60,000 nt of DNA, from the NCBI GenBank assembly GCA_014529385.2, contig CM043944.1, positions 167,473,740 through 167,533,739 of the forward strand, in the 5' to 3' direction. The stretch comes from Adiantum capillus-veneris. Lineage: Eukaryota > Streptophyta > Polypodiopsida > Polypodiales > Pteridaceae. The notes under the pieces were generated by a model, which saw only the letters and a program-made list of their open reading frames with translations, did no database searches and was not told the DNA's origin. The translations under genes and the position numbers were made by a program. This document shows positions 24,238 to 35,411 of this stretch, one piece after another; positions within the stretch are counted from its first letter, which is position 1, and each line of letters opens with the position of its first letter.

Positions 24238-24240
24238 GAG
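23961..24240. repeat. (GA)n microsatellite pair in M
   Basis: GA runs at 23961-24001 and 24189-24238, with G-rich tracts downstream (19 G at 24320-24338; G-run near 24710). Ser-Leu repeat proteins on the minus strand are artefacts of these. Confidence 0.93.
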
Positions 24241-25135
24241 GGAGAGGTTTTCCACATGCAAACAGAGGATTTGGGCTTTGGCGTCTTTGTTTATTGCATG
24301 CACAATGAGAGATAAAGAAGGGGGGGGGGGGGGGGGGGTTATAAAAAGTGGGGAGCAAAATATTAATGGATTTTATGAAGATTCTCCTTTTCACGAAAGG
24401 TGGGGAGACAAACATGCAGTAGTCGACTTTCCATTTTGTCTTTTGTGAGCTTGCTAGATTTCTTATAAAACTCAATGAGGCTACTGATACTGGTCAACAA
24501 ATAGCAACAAATAGGTGACAGTCTCAATTTGCAGCACCCTAAAATATTTACGATAGTTGATTAATAAGGTTGCCCCATGAGCAAAGAGTTGAAAAATACT
24601 AAGGTCTAAGTTCTGCTATAATTAAGAAAAAATTTGAAAAATAATAGGCTTGCTATAATTAAGCCAATAGTTGAAGAATATTCAAATATAGTGCAAACGT
24701 GAGGGGCGGGGGGGGGGGGGCGGGGACAGCAAGTTCGAGCGCTAATGTACATGAAAGCCTATAGACAAAATGTCAACAATGTTAGGGAAAATTGCTTTTC
24801 ATAAACTTACAGAATTCCTTTGGGAAATGAAAAAGCTATGAGGCTTCTTTTACTTGCTAGCAAAAAACACAAGAAAGAACAAGCTCAAGAGTTATCCAAT
24901 GTAGGGCTTGCTAGTACCTTCCTCTTGCTTCAGATATCCATTCTTAAATTTAATCACCATCTTTAGGAGATCTAGGGCCAATTTATTTAGTCTCTCAAGT
25001 GAAGAAATGAGTGACTTATAGAAATGAGTGACATATAGGAGCTCTTGGCTATGTGTGTTCTAATCAAGTGTCTCTCATTGACTCGCTCGATTTTATCATC
25101 ACTCGAAAAACTTCGCTCGAAGTTTGGGATTCCTC

Positions 25136-25882
25136 CATAACTCGATACGCATAAATCCCCCATTCTGTGGCAAACGCTGTTTTGTGTTGATCCTCCCTTG
25201 CTATTGCTAGTTGGTTGTAGCCTGAAAACCCATCCAGAAAGGAATAAGCCCGTTTCCCAGCCACTCGTTCAAGGACATGTTCTGTGATCGGCAAGGGGTA
25301 ATTATCCCTTATGGTTGCTGCATTCACCTTTTTCAGGTTTACACACACTCGTAGTTTTCCATTCTTTTTGGGAACTACCACAATGGGTGACACCCAATCT
25401 GTATGTTCAATCTCATAGATGAATTCAGCTTCCATCAGTTTATCAATCTCTTCTTTGATTCGTTTAGCAAATGTGTCATTATATGTATAAGGACGTTGTT
25501 TGCTAGGTTTTGCAACTGATTTCAAAGGAATTGTATGTTGGCATATCAATGGATCAACTCCTTTGAGGTCTTTATAGGACCAAGCGAACACATCTTTATA
25601 TTTCTTGAGAAGTTGTGTTAGCTGTGCTTCCTCCTCAGGCTCTAAATCGTTAGCTATATAGACCGGCTGAGGCTTTTTACCTAGTTCCGCGAGGTCTATC
25701 TTTTTTGCATTTTCAGGACCATCGTAAGATTCTTGGTTGGTTCTTTCTCTGACTGGCGGTGTCATTATGATTTTTCTGTCCTGGATAGTAAATTTTCGAT
25801 AGTGTGATGGTACATTCATGTTCCCCTTTTCTGACTCCCCTTTACCATCACTATCTTCTTCAGTAGTCCATATCTCTCTCAA
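25136..25882 (-). pseudogene. Element A reverse transcriptase, N-terminal half
   Basis: Contains KPQPVYIAND, FAWSYKDLKGVDP, HTIPLKSVAKPSKQRPYTYN, EFIYEIEHTDWVSP, VVVPKKNGKLRVCVNLK, TIRDNYPLPITEH, YSFLDGFSGYNQLAI (catalytic Asp of motif A intact) and EWGIYAYRVM, where insertion M begins. The residues after RVM in this frame come from M. The N-terminal part is in frame with the linker at 25958-26587. Confidence 0.93.
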
Positions 25883-26634
25883 AGATTGTTTCAGTTCTGG
25901 GTATTTCTATTTACGCTCCAATTTGGTCCACTGTTGGTCTTTTGTTGTTTCTTTTTTTTATTTTTGAGATTTTTGTGATTTTGTTTTGGTTTTAGCTTTC
26001 CGTACCTGTTTTATTTCCTCTCGCGTTCTTTCTTTTCGATTTTTTGAGAATCCTCCTGATATTTGATCTTTTACACAATCCTCTGCTTTTACAAGCATCA
26101 AATAGTGAGTTTTACCTTTTATCCTGGGCATCAGGTTCCCTCTCGCTTTGTTTCCTGCTCGTTTCCTCCTATAGCGTTCTTGGCGTTTAGGGTGTTGATA
26201 AGCAAAATCATAAAACTTGATATTCTTGGTTTCATTTCCACGCTCACTTGAGGTGTCTGAACACTCATTATCTACATCATCATTTACTTCCAAATGTTCA
26301 GAGGAGTTGTAAAACTCTTCTTGTTCTAGTGATTCTACCGTCTCTTTTTCTGGTATAACGCTTACCATGTAATAGGGTAGCACATCATAGACATCTTTAT
26401 CGCAAAATTTTGTTGTTGGACTGTCGATAATGGTACAGACATCCAATGTTGCTAGTATGTGTTCCCATTCTAGAGGTTCCAAGGAATCTTTAGGGAAAGG
26501 TTCCGGAATATACTCCTTGTCCTCAATTGCTCTTTCTAAGACGCAGTTCTCTCTTCTTAAGCTTCCACAATGTGAAGCTCCGCACATCCATAGCTCTTTT
26601 GGTTGCCCTAACCATGTTGGTAGTTCTGTTCCTA
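25883..26634 (-). pseudogene. Element A protease-RT linker
   Basis: Acidic then strongly basic region (26587-25958) with CVLERAIEDKEYIPEPFPKD, an LATLDVC block, an acidic run, and a Lys/Arg-rich end. Similar linkers occur in B (about 5100-5350) and E (about 57080-57260, FFMMVDIEDYIKDKI). Stops separate it from RT, and a frameshift near 26640 separates it from the protease. Confidence 0.7.
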
Positions 26635-27552
26635 CTACTGTAGCGAATCAAACTCTTCCACCGGTGTTTGGTTCACATCTTTGTAACTATGGTCTTTCAG
26701 GTGTATTTTAGTTGTTGTCTCGCCATGTCTGAGGTATATGTGGTCATAAACCCAATCTTGGATCATCTTCAATTGTCGCATGAATGGTCGTCCCAAGATT
26801 ATCTCATAATTGTTCTTTTTGTCGAAATCGACTATTGCAAATATATGCTCATACTCGATTCCGCACGAAGTGACAATCACTTTTTCTAAGAGTCCTAGAG
26901 GCTTCTCCATGAACCCATTTGCCAATTGCAGTTTTATTCTGGTAGCCCTCAAAGCTGGTTTTTCCCATTTTTTTGAGATTTCCTTGGTGGCGATAGCAAC
27001 TCCCGCTCCACTGTCAAGAATAGCCTTGGAAACCACTCCTTGGAATTCTACCAGTAGCGTAGTGTTTTCATCTTCTCCCTCACAATATTCTCCAACCTTA
27101 TTCGATGGTACTGGTCTAGTGTTTAGTTGAGGCCTGTCCAACTCTTTGATCCCTTCTTGTAGCTTCAAGGTGGGATCTTTTACTCCAAATTTTTCTAGGC
27201 ATTTTCCTACTGTGGTCCACATGTTTGTCCTTAACCTTAGGAGTTCTGCTAATGTGATTGTGCATGCCACAAGAGTGGATAACAACTCAATCAATCCCTG
27301 CGAATCCATTACCTTGTTAGAAGAAAGTCTTTGAGATGGGATTGCTCTCACTTCCGACTTACCTTCATACTCTCCTAGGTAAGAGGGTAAGGTTTTCAAT
27401 GAGTCTGGTTGGCTGTGCCCCGAACTAATAGATCCTTGGTCTCCCCCTTGTGAATGTATCTCAAAGTTCATTTGAGACCTTGCCTCAAATTCTTCAATAG
27501 GAGGTAAGATCACATTCTTTTCTTTTCTCGTGCTATTCATGTGGTTACTCAT
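26635..27552 (-). pseudogene. Element A first protease (normal position)
   Basis: About 305 codons. Aspartic protease signature AILDSGAGVAIAT near 27000-27035, then EKPLGLLEKVIVTSCGIEYEHIFAIVDF and IILGRPFMRQLKMIQDW, the form common in plant Gypsy elements. It is in the same frame as gag, separated by TAA at 27580-27582, and ends by frameshift at 26635. Confidence 0.88.
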
Positions 27553-27582
27553 CCTATTAGCCTCGTTGGCCTCACGGATTTA

Positions 27583-30500
27583 CTTCCATAGATCATCTGG
27601 ACCATTACATTCCTTACCCATTTCTGCCAATATTTTAGGCTGGAACCCGTCACTTGCCCCATCGGTGGTATTTGGCACTATGATAGGCTCTCCTCTGAAC
27701 ACATAGGCATTAGTGAGTCTTTCCTTTGTTTCCACATGTTTCTCTAATGTTGGTTGGATAGGGGTTGGAGTTGGTGCCTCATGCCAAGTTGCAGGTTTAT
27801 CCAGCGGGTCTTCCATCAATGATTGAGCCGTCTTGATCATCTTTTTACACATATCCAACCTCTGTTTTTCTATTTCTACATACGGATAAGTCATCCACCT
27901 TTGCTCCTGGATTTGGTTCCTTTTAAGTCGAGCTTCATAAGCTTTTAGTAGCGCATCCAACTGCTCGTTTACCTTGTCTGCCAGTACAGATCCTCCTGAT
28001 CCTATACTTTTGGGTTCTGCTATTTTCTTGGGTGCTATGGCTGCGGTGGTGTGTGAGCTTAAGCTAGCTAGATCCTCTAACCGCTCCAATCTGTCCTTGG
28101 TATGTTTCAACTCCTCGGATAGGGCTGTTTGCTCACGTTCCTTCCTGGCTTTCTTACGCGCCTTTCTAGCTTTCCAAGTGCTTCTCTGATTTTTTGTTTC
28201 TGAACTTTGGGCATCGGGTTTTGGTTCTTCAACTATGGGTTCATTCGTCCTTCTTTGAGCTTGGGCCCGTGTTACCGCCTGAATAGGTATGATTTTTTCA
28301 TTTTCCGATCCTCCACTGGAAGGTACTGTTTCTAACATATTCAAGGTGGTTTTTGCTCCTTTGCTCGGGTTTTTAGGGCAATCGGGAATCAAATGAGTAA
28401 TTCCACATTCTGGGCAATACGCATTGACTCTAATGATTTCATCATGAGGACAGTCTCTCAGCCAATGGTCTCCTCCACACTTGTAACAGGGTCCCTTGGG
28501 TTGTTGAGGTGCTCCTTGAGCTCCTCTTTGTTGGTAAGCATGCCTCTGTCCGCCCATGCCTCCATTGGCTATGAACATGAATGTTCGTTCATCTAGGCTA
28601 TATCTTCCTTCTCCTACTGCCTGTGTAGCAGTTGGTGGTCCCTGATTTCCTATCATGCTCCATGGTTCTGGCGTCGAGGGTTCTTTCGGTGGATAATAGC
28701 CATGGTTTGCCTCATATCCATTGGGATCTTCATAATATGCATGCATAGGCACCAAAGCCTTATCTTCTGATTCAGTTAACTGTTGGTGTGTATCTTATAC
28801 CAACTGGTCGTAATCCTAGTAGGGGTGGTTGTTGTCCCAACACCAGTTGTGGTCTTTCTACACCTACAGGTCCTGGTAAGTTGCCTGCTTGATATCTAGG
28901 CATCGATGGAACTTGAGGAGAAGCTACTGGGGCTTGGGGAGCGTAAGGTCTCTCTCTCACATATCCCTTGTTATAATAACATTCATCGGTCCCATGGTTT
29001 GTCCATTTTTGTTCAATAGCACACCACTTGGGCTGTTTAGTGGGGTTTGGCGTACAAGTTGATCTTTTTTAGCACTTCATCTACAAGCTGCTCCTAATTT
29101 ACCGCTACTTCTCCTTTTGGTGCTGTCTTAGAAGACTTGCTTCCACTTTGCTGTGAAGACGAATTGTCATCAAGGTCCTTGAACTCCCCCTCTTCGTAGA
29201 CCGCACAATTGTCCGCAAGGTACAGAGCCTCCTTGGTCAACTCATTCAACGTCGTGCTCCTCTTCATATGTAAGTCTTTCTGGAGATCTGCATTCCTTAG
29301 TCCTTGGATGAATATCAGCATAAGTCTGGACTGAGTTGGCAGTTCTTCAACAGGACAGAACTTAACATATCTTTTTAGTCTTAGGGCTGCCTTTCGTACA
29401 GATTCTCCATCTTTCTGTTTGAATTTATGGATATGTGAGACGGTATTATAAGCGATTTCCCTTTGAGATAATTCCTTGATAAACTCGTCAAACACTTCCT
29501 CCATCGACTCAAAGTCTCTACGCTCTACAGAGTCAAACCAAGTGGCAGCATCATCCTCTAGGGTTAGTCCAAACCCTGCAAATTGGGTAGGAAAATATAA
29601 CACCTCTTCGGCCCTAATTACACGCACAAAGGCTGCTACATGATCTCTTGGGTCTCTGCTTCCTGTGTTTTCTTGTTTACCCATTTTAGTACTTGAGAAG
29701 GTCTAATCCTTCGATGGTCTACAAACCTCATCATTGGATCTCCCCGTCCTAGTCGATAGAACTCCTCAGGCCTTCTGTAATAGGCTGGTTCCTCTCCCAA
29801 TGGTGCTCCTAAGCCATAATTTCTAACGGTTCTCGCTGGAGGTGGTTCTTCTCTGCGAACTCGTTCTATGGGTGGTCCTCCAGGCTCTATTGACCCTTGT
29901 GTTTTTGGATTACTCTCTGCCTGATACCTTGAATAGTGTGGTGGTTCTTGCAAATCCCTGAGCCCTTGTGCGGCTTGATAACCATCTCGGTTTCGGTCTG
30001 ATTCCATTGTTGCACTCTGTTGAAGCCATGCCTGCAATGATGGCTAGTTTGCTGGTTGGTCTTGGCCGTTGAATGCTTGTGGTCGGGTGGAATGTGAGGT
30101 AGTGTCATACTCATCTGAAAAAGTATTCGTTGACTTGCTTGGGGTGTAGGTGGCTCTTGGCACTTCCTCAGGGGCATATGATGATGCTCCTGGACCTGTT
30201 GCCCTCTCTACCTCCTCTCGGAGAATACGTTGGTATTCTCGCCCGTATCTATCAACAAAAACTATGCCCTTCCCCGTAGCAGTTTCAGAAGAGAATAAGT
30301 AAAGAACCTTGTCTTTGCTTAATTCGTTTACGTATGGTTCTTTGCTACGAAAGTAAGAGACTATACCCTCACTCTCATGTTTGTAGATTCCCACATTCTC
30401 GTTATAAGTTGGAATCCTGCTTGTTTTCTTATCATACATAAAAATAGCTCCGGGCCGATCAATGTTTGGTGGCGGTTCTTGAGTTTCTGAAACCATTTTC

Positions 30501-30994
30501 CCTTTCTCCACGTTATCTCCATATCTGTTGTAATCTTCAGGGTTACTAACTAGTAAATAGTGGTTCCCCTTTTCATCTCGGAATCTATCTCCATCATCAT
30601 AGACTTGGATTATCTCCAATCTTTGAGCTGGCCTCTCTTCAATACAAATGCACCTGCGACCTCGATAGTCAGAATAGACTACAGCTCCTCTCGAGTTTGT
30701 TCCCTCCAAGAAGATCACCGTGAGCTTGGAATCACTCAAAGGATTTTGGGAGGTGCTTCCTCCTCGCATAGGTCCATCATAGGTGAAACCTCCTGGCTGT
30801 TGACTACCCATCATGAAGAAGGATTTGTCTGACAAAGTGTCAGTATCACTACCTTCCTCAATAATCAGTGCTAGTGGATCTAGCCTTGCCTGAGTTACAC
30901 TCTCTTCGGTGGACACTAAGCTACCTTGGTCACCTGCCACCTTCTGGTCTCTAATAATGTATCTTCCTGATCTTAAATTCATCAAACTTATCAA
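27583..30994 (-). pseudogene. Element A gag
   Basis: Starts ATG at 30994 with M-x-L-RSGR-type opening. N-terminal acidic region with a D-x-GDRF-x-DEKG block; TAG at 30044-30046; Pro-rich part; a one-base frameshift near 29680; capsid-like region 29684-29094 (RDHVAAFVRVIRAEEV, ATWFDSV, SVRKAALRLKRYV); a decayed Pro-rich part (28960-28772); and 28755-27583 with two CCHC knuckles (CYKCGGDHWLRDC, CPECGITHLIPDC), a basic KARKARKKARKER run and a coiled coil. Homologous to gag relics of B. Confidence 0.88.
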
Positions 30995-32787
30995 TGCAAT
31001 TTATCACAAATCCAACCACTCACCTGGCAAAGGTCAGTTTTTGCTCAACTTCTTGCTTTGTTGCTGAATATACCTATACACAAGCGTTTTAATTTCGGCA
31101 ATTGAATCAAAGCATTTATCTGCTAGAGGTTATCTTAGTAATGATTGGTATAACTGGAGAGTTAATCTCAACCACTACTGTATTTTATACACTGAAGATG
31201 ATCTAGATTAGGTTTGATAATCTGAAACAATACTACCCTCAGATGTTGGTCAACTTACGTGAATAAGTTTGAATTCAGTCTTTGCTTCGTCAAATGGGAA
31301 AACAAGGTCTAAATTCACTTCTGAAAGAAGTTCTAAAAGCCTTAAGCCAAATGGAATCTCAATGTCTATGCCAGGTCAAATTTTCTTTGCACTATACCCC
31401 AATAGACATCCTACGCATAGGATGTCTCCTACCTTGTTTTGCCTGGATTTTTGCACTGTTGTTTCCCCTTGTTGTGCTGAGCTTACAGCTGCTTTTACTT
31501 TTTGATTTGGACACCTATTAGCTGGTCAATGAGTCAAAAATCTGTTCCGACAGCCTGTTGCTGATATTGATCAGTCTGGTCAACTCCAAATTGGACCAAA
31601 ATTGACTAGGAGGCTTGCCTTAGGCTATATAACACCTTACTATGCTCAAAGTCAAAGTCTGGCTTCATTTTCATGCATTAGACATCCTACGCGTAGGATG
31701 TCTTTTTCATCAGAATGGCTTCAAACTCAAAGCCCATGCTCCCCTTGAGTTGCTGATCACTTTGGTATACTCAGAATTCAGTTTGGAGTCCCAAATCACT
31801 CAGAAGACATCCTACGCGTAGGATGTCTTTTTGGCCTGTTTAACCCCAGATTGGTCCCACAGCTTCCCTTTGATGTCAGTAACCCAGTGGTATGCTTAGA
31901 TTTTGGTTTGGATGTCAAAAGTCCCAAATTTCAGTTTTTTTTTCTTTTTCAATCAAAAGTGCTAAAGTCCGCTTTGAATCCAATTTTCTTACCCAAATGA
32001 GGTGAAACCCCTTTCATTCACTCAATATATCATGCAAGACATGCTCATGCAGCCATCTTATGGTTTTGGTCTCAAAATAATGTTTTGGCACTATTTGGGT
32101 AGGATGTCTAGCAATTTCAGTCTATCTGGCCTTATCCTGTCAAGATATGGCCAAATTCCACTTTCCAGTTGAAATTAGGGTAAACCCTACCTTGTGAACA
32201 CACTGATCAACTCAAAATCCCAAAATTCCTCCCAGATTAGCCTGTAGACATCCTACGCGGAGGATGTCTCTTGGCTTAAAATTAAAGTTTTTTCTGACAG
32301 GAATGCTCCTGATGCTCTGTAGATCTATCACAAACACTCACATTAACTTTTGGACTTCAATTAGGCTTTCAAACACACTTTTGCGTCTTTTACAAACTTG
32401 TAATGATTTTACCAAGCAACTGTACATGCATGAAATGCTCTAGATCCTGAATCATGATGTCCTATTTACTCTACTCCTACCTATCATGTGAAATGGTGAT
32501 AATGGTGTTTTTGGTTGCTTTTTGGCCTCTCCGGACTCTCAAGATCTCTTCTCACCGCTTCTACCACTCCGACTCCTCTTCTAGAACTCGACTACTACCT
32601 CATCTACCTAAGTCACCTTTATCTACCTAAGTTGAAGGATCTAGGCTAGACACACGCTTCCTAGACTCCATTTAAGACCTAGAAAGTCCTCCACCCTTTG
32701 ATCCTATCTAAATGTAAAGCGAGACTCTTGGCTAGCCAAAAATCCCAATCCTCAAGGATTAGTCTCGGTCACCTAACTAAGGTTTTC
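30995..32787 (-). other. Element A leader with palindromes
   Basis: 1.8-kb noncoding leader between primer site and gag. It contains four family-1 palindromes and a half-site, and short phrases (TTTTTCATCAGAATGG) shared with the 3' block. No open frame of note. Long leaders are usual for very large plant Gypsy elements. Confidence 0.7.
31405..32268. repeat. Palindrome family 1, leader cluster of element A
   Basis: Copies at 31405-31426, 31681-31702, 31806-31827 and 32247-32268, plus the half-site GGTAGGATGTC at 32098-32108. Those at 31681 and 31806 are perfect; the others have one change. 31405 to 31681 is 276 bp and 31681 to 32247 is 566 bp (2 x 283); 31806 to the half-site is 281 bp, as if two registers overlap. 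Confidence 0.9.
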
Positions 32788-32806
32788 GTCCCCAGCAGCG
32801 GTGCCA
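32788..32806 (-). promoter_or_regulatory. Primer binding site of element A
   Basis: Minus strand TGGCACCGCTGCTGGGGAC starts one nt after the 5' LTR. It resembles the complement of plant tRNA-Asp 3' ends, with a few transitions. Confidence 0.8.
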
Positions 32807-32807
32807 A

Positions 32808-33748
32808 TGTTGGACGGATACGCCGCGACGGACGTCAGCACAGCGAGAACTCACCTAACATGTAATGTCAGCTAAGGACGAAGCTTGACCCGCAGGCGCG
32901 TGGAAGCAAGCATAAGGTGTCAACCTACACTCGACCGACTCCTAACTAATTCCTACAGAGGTCTCTATCAATTGTCTAAGTCACAGCCTTCAAGAGTGCA
33001 TAAGAGGTAACTTCCTACAACGCTTTCTAGAGCCGAACACCCATCAAACAATCTCAAAATACCATAGAACTTGAAGGAGACCCTACTAATACCAGTAGGT
33101 CACTTTCCCTAAGGTCTATGAACCAAAATCCCGACCCAAAACACCTGGTGCAGAAACACGTAGGATGTCTGGCCGAAATTTGCAGCTCTTCATTTCCGAA
33201 ATCTAAAGTGCCTAATGTGTAGTTCTACTCAATGTGAACGCGTGGATATGCTGCACTGCAAAATCAGACAACGTATGCTCACCCAAACAACCGATGAAGC
33301 TCGTAGAAGAAGCTCGCAAGACCGGACCGTACGCGCTCAATGTAGGTATTGGCGCGTAGCTCTCGTCGGGGGCAACACGTTGCACTTCTCCGCACTCAAT
33401 TCCGACCACCGGAGCACACGTAGCGTCAAGATGAAGCTCACACTCTCTCTCTCTCTCTCGTACATAGTACGCTCACTCACAGACTTCAAACTTGTTTTTA
33501 AAATGACAAAAGGTTTTTTCATTAAGGTCAAAAAGTGGTATATATACCTTACAATTTCTCAAACCCTGAAGTTCCAAAATTAACCATCTACTCAATCTAA
33601 CTATCAAAACTGGGATACAATCTGGAAACTTCTGTAAGTCCCAATAATTACAAGGTGAAAAATCAGGTTTTCCTCAATGAATGAATAATTACAAAAAATA
33701 AGAGTCCTCCGAGTAGTTACTGCCGTGGGGTGTGTCCAGCTTCTAACA
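32808..33748 (-). repeat. Element A 5' LTR
   Basis: 941 bp, TGTTGGACGG to TTCTAACA, about 97% identical to 9462-10381; most differences are transitions. TATATATA at 33539-33546 lies 203 nt inside the minus-strand start and is the likely core promoter. Half-site of palindrome family 1 at 33160-33169. Confidence 0.93.
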
Positions 33749-33753
33749 GTTAC
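33749..33753. repeat. Target-site duplication of element A (right)
   Basis: GTTAC directly after TTCTAACA, identical to 9457-9461. Confidence 0.9.
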
Positions 33754-35392
33754 CTTTTATGATGCATCTGTATCCTCCAATTAAAAGTCCTTTGAGCCGC
33801 ACACTCTAGCTCTTGCAATTTATACAACCAGCAAAATTTTATCATACTTTTGGAAAAATTTCTTGTTTTGCTTGTAAAATCCACAATACAACTCCAGATT
33901 CAATTTGAAAATAACACCTTGCTCCTAGGGACCAGTGCTAGCTATGGTATGAGTCTGGGCTCAATCTGTGACAAAGGAACATGGATCGTGATCCATGTAC
34001 CTTTGTGTCAGATTTCATTTAAACTTGGCACATAGATTCCCCTTAGTCTGTTGATCCTTACTACATGGTTTTTATGTGATTTGGATCAATTTAGGTCATC
34101 CAAAAGTCAAACCCTAAGTTTGCATGGCGGTTTTTTGGACTCGAAGTGCTTTTTCTCTCTTTTGACCCACTTATTGAAGTTTTTTGATAGCCTTGCTTTT
34201 GGATGTTTTATTTGTATTGGTCTTTGCTAAAAGTTTGAATGGTCTCCATTCAAAAATTTAAAAAAGGTACATGATGGCGATCCATGTTCAATCAAATCTG
34301 GACCCCAGATTGGGCTTGATGATTACTTGCAGTTTAAGTAGTCTACTCTACCACTTACTTTTGGATTTGATTTTTTCTTTGTCAATCAAAAGAAAACTTT
34401 TGTGTTTGTCCTGCGATTTTTGACTAGCTACTGGTTTTTTGATGATTTGGTCAGCTTTTTTGCAATTCTTGTTATTTTTCTCTTTACAAAAGTTGTTCCA
34501 AATGTTGTCAGCTACTTAGTGCTCAAATCTCAGCCTCAAATGGTCAGAACGTACATGGATTGCGATCCATGTTTGATAGCATTTTGGCATAAAACTTGGT
34601 CAGCAGAATGCTTAAGCCTTGAAGAGACTAATTCTCACCCCTTTTTGGATTTAGATCTCTAAAAGTCAAAAAGGCCCAAATTTTGGTCAAATTTCAAGGT
34701 TTTTGTCTCTTTTGCTCAATTTCTTAATTTTAAGGGTGTTTTCAGTGTCAAATTTTCTCTAAAGTTGTATATTCAAAGACTAGGAACCAACTTGGACCCA
34801 ATGGTATTAGTTTCTATTCAAATAGTCACCGGGTGGGGGGAGGGGGCATGGATCACGATCCTTGTTCCTCCACCAAACTGGATGAAACTTTAGAGAGTGC
34901 TTCTCTTGGGTTTGGTTATCCTCTTTTTACACTATTTTTGGGTTTTGATCAACTTTTAGGCTCTAACCATCAAATTTTCCTATTTTTAGAGTTATGATCT
35001 CACTTACCAAAACATGATGTTTTGCTGTTTTTTCTCTGAACCGTTTAGCTCAATTTGATGGTTGTAGTTACTACTTAGCCTATTCCTAGGTGCTAAAATG
35101 AATAAAGGAACAAAAACAAGTAAATACTATAAATTTGAAGGTTAAATGGATGATGGAATAGTACTTTCAAAGCATCGAGAAAAATGTAGAATGAAATGTC
35201 TTTTGTATCTCACTCACAACTCCCTATGCCACTCAAGAGTAGATCTAGCAAGTCCCTGACTTCTAATCTCTACCAAGGAGTAAACCCTATGTCTAGCTGC
35301 TTGACTGCTCAAGTGTAAATGAAACAAATATCAAAATCTAAAGACAAGAAGACTATGACTATCTTAGGTCACTCACCACCTAAGGATCACTA
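33754..35392 (-). other. Element B leader
   Basis: Noncoding AT-rich region between B's primer site and the insertion point of A; B's gag continues at 9326 on the far side of A. It contains four family-2 palindromes. Short frames such as 34402-34662 are without recognisable content. Confidence 0.65.
33979..34865. repeat. Palindrome family 2, leader array of element B
   Basis: Copies at 33979-33998, 34269-34287, 34553-34572 and 34846-34865; start-to-start spacing 290, 284 and 293 bp. The copy at 34553 is the full form with arms ACATGGAT/ATCCATGT; the others have one to three changes or a 1-nt deletion. Three copies are followed within about 40-50 nt by a TAAACTTGG/GAAACTTT phrase. Confidence 0.88.
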
Positions 35393-35411
35393 TCCCCGAC
35401 AATGGCGATAA
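35393..35411 (-). promoter_or_regulatory. Decayed primer binding site of element B
   Basis: Minus strand TATCGCCATTGTCGGGGA adjoins the LTR start and differs at about four positions from the tRNA-Asp complement. Its place next to TGTTAGCGGG supports the LTR boundary. Confidence 0.6.

Larger units (their letters stand above)
20499..25135. mobile_element. Insertion M: Mutator-like DNA transposon, non-autonomous
   Basis: 4637 bp inserted into element A's RT with a perfect 9-bp duplication; removing it and one duplication copy makes RT contiguous. Both ends read GAG inward and share a degenerate inverted block (CGAGCGA, then TT-C/T-TTCGAG, then AAAA-TCGAGCG) within about 60 bp. Nine-bp duplications are typical of Mutator-like elements. 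No transposase is visible. The inside holds at least seven CT/GA runs, poly-G tracts, a nested long inverted repeat and a foldback. Confidence 0.68.
9462..33748 (-). mobile_element. Element A: giant Ty3/Gypsy-type LTR retrotransposon
   Basis: 24287 bp between matched LTRs with a 5-bp duplication; about 19.65 kb without insertion M. Minus-strand order: 5' LTR, Asp-type primer site, leader with palindromes, gag, protease, RT (split by M), RNase H, doubled-HHCC integrase, second protease, Lys-rich tail, noncoding block with palindromes, extra coding block, polypurine tract, 3' LTR. The pol order RT-RNaseH-IN makes it Gypsy type; size and additional ORF recall Athila and Tat/Ogre elements, but I cannot assign a clade by eye. 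LTRs differ at roughly 30 sites (about 97% identical). Confidence 0.9.

Noticed and set aside
23938-24475. Minus-strand frames with Leu-Ser repeats
   Set aside because: Translations of GA/CT runs with no flanking protein similarity.
20499-25135. Helitron or hAT insertion
   Set aside because: Helitrons make no target duplication and hAT makes 8 bp; here it is 9 bp with inverted ends.
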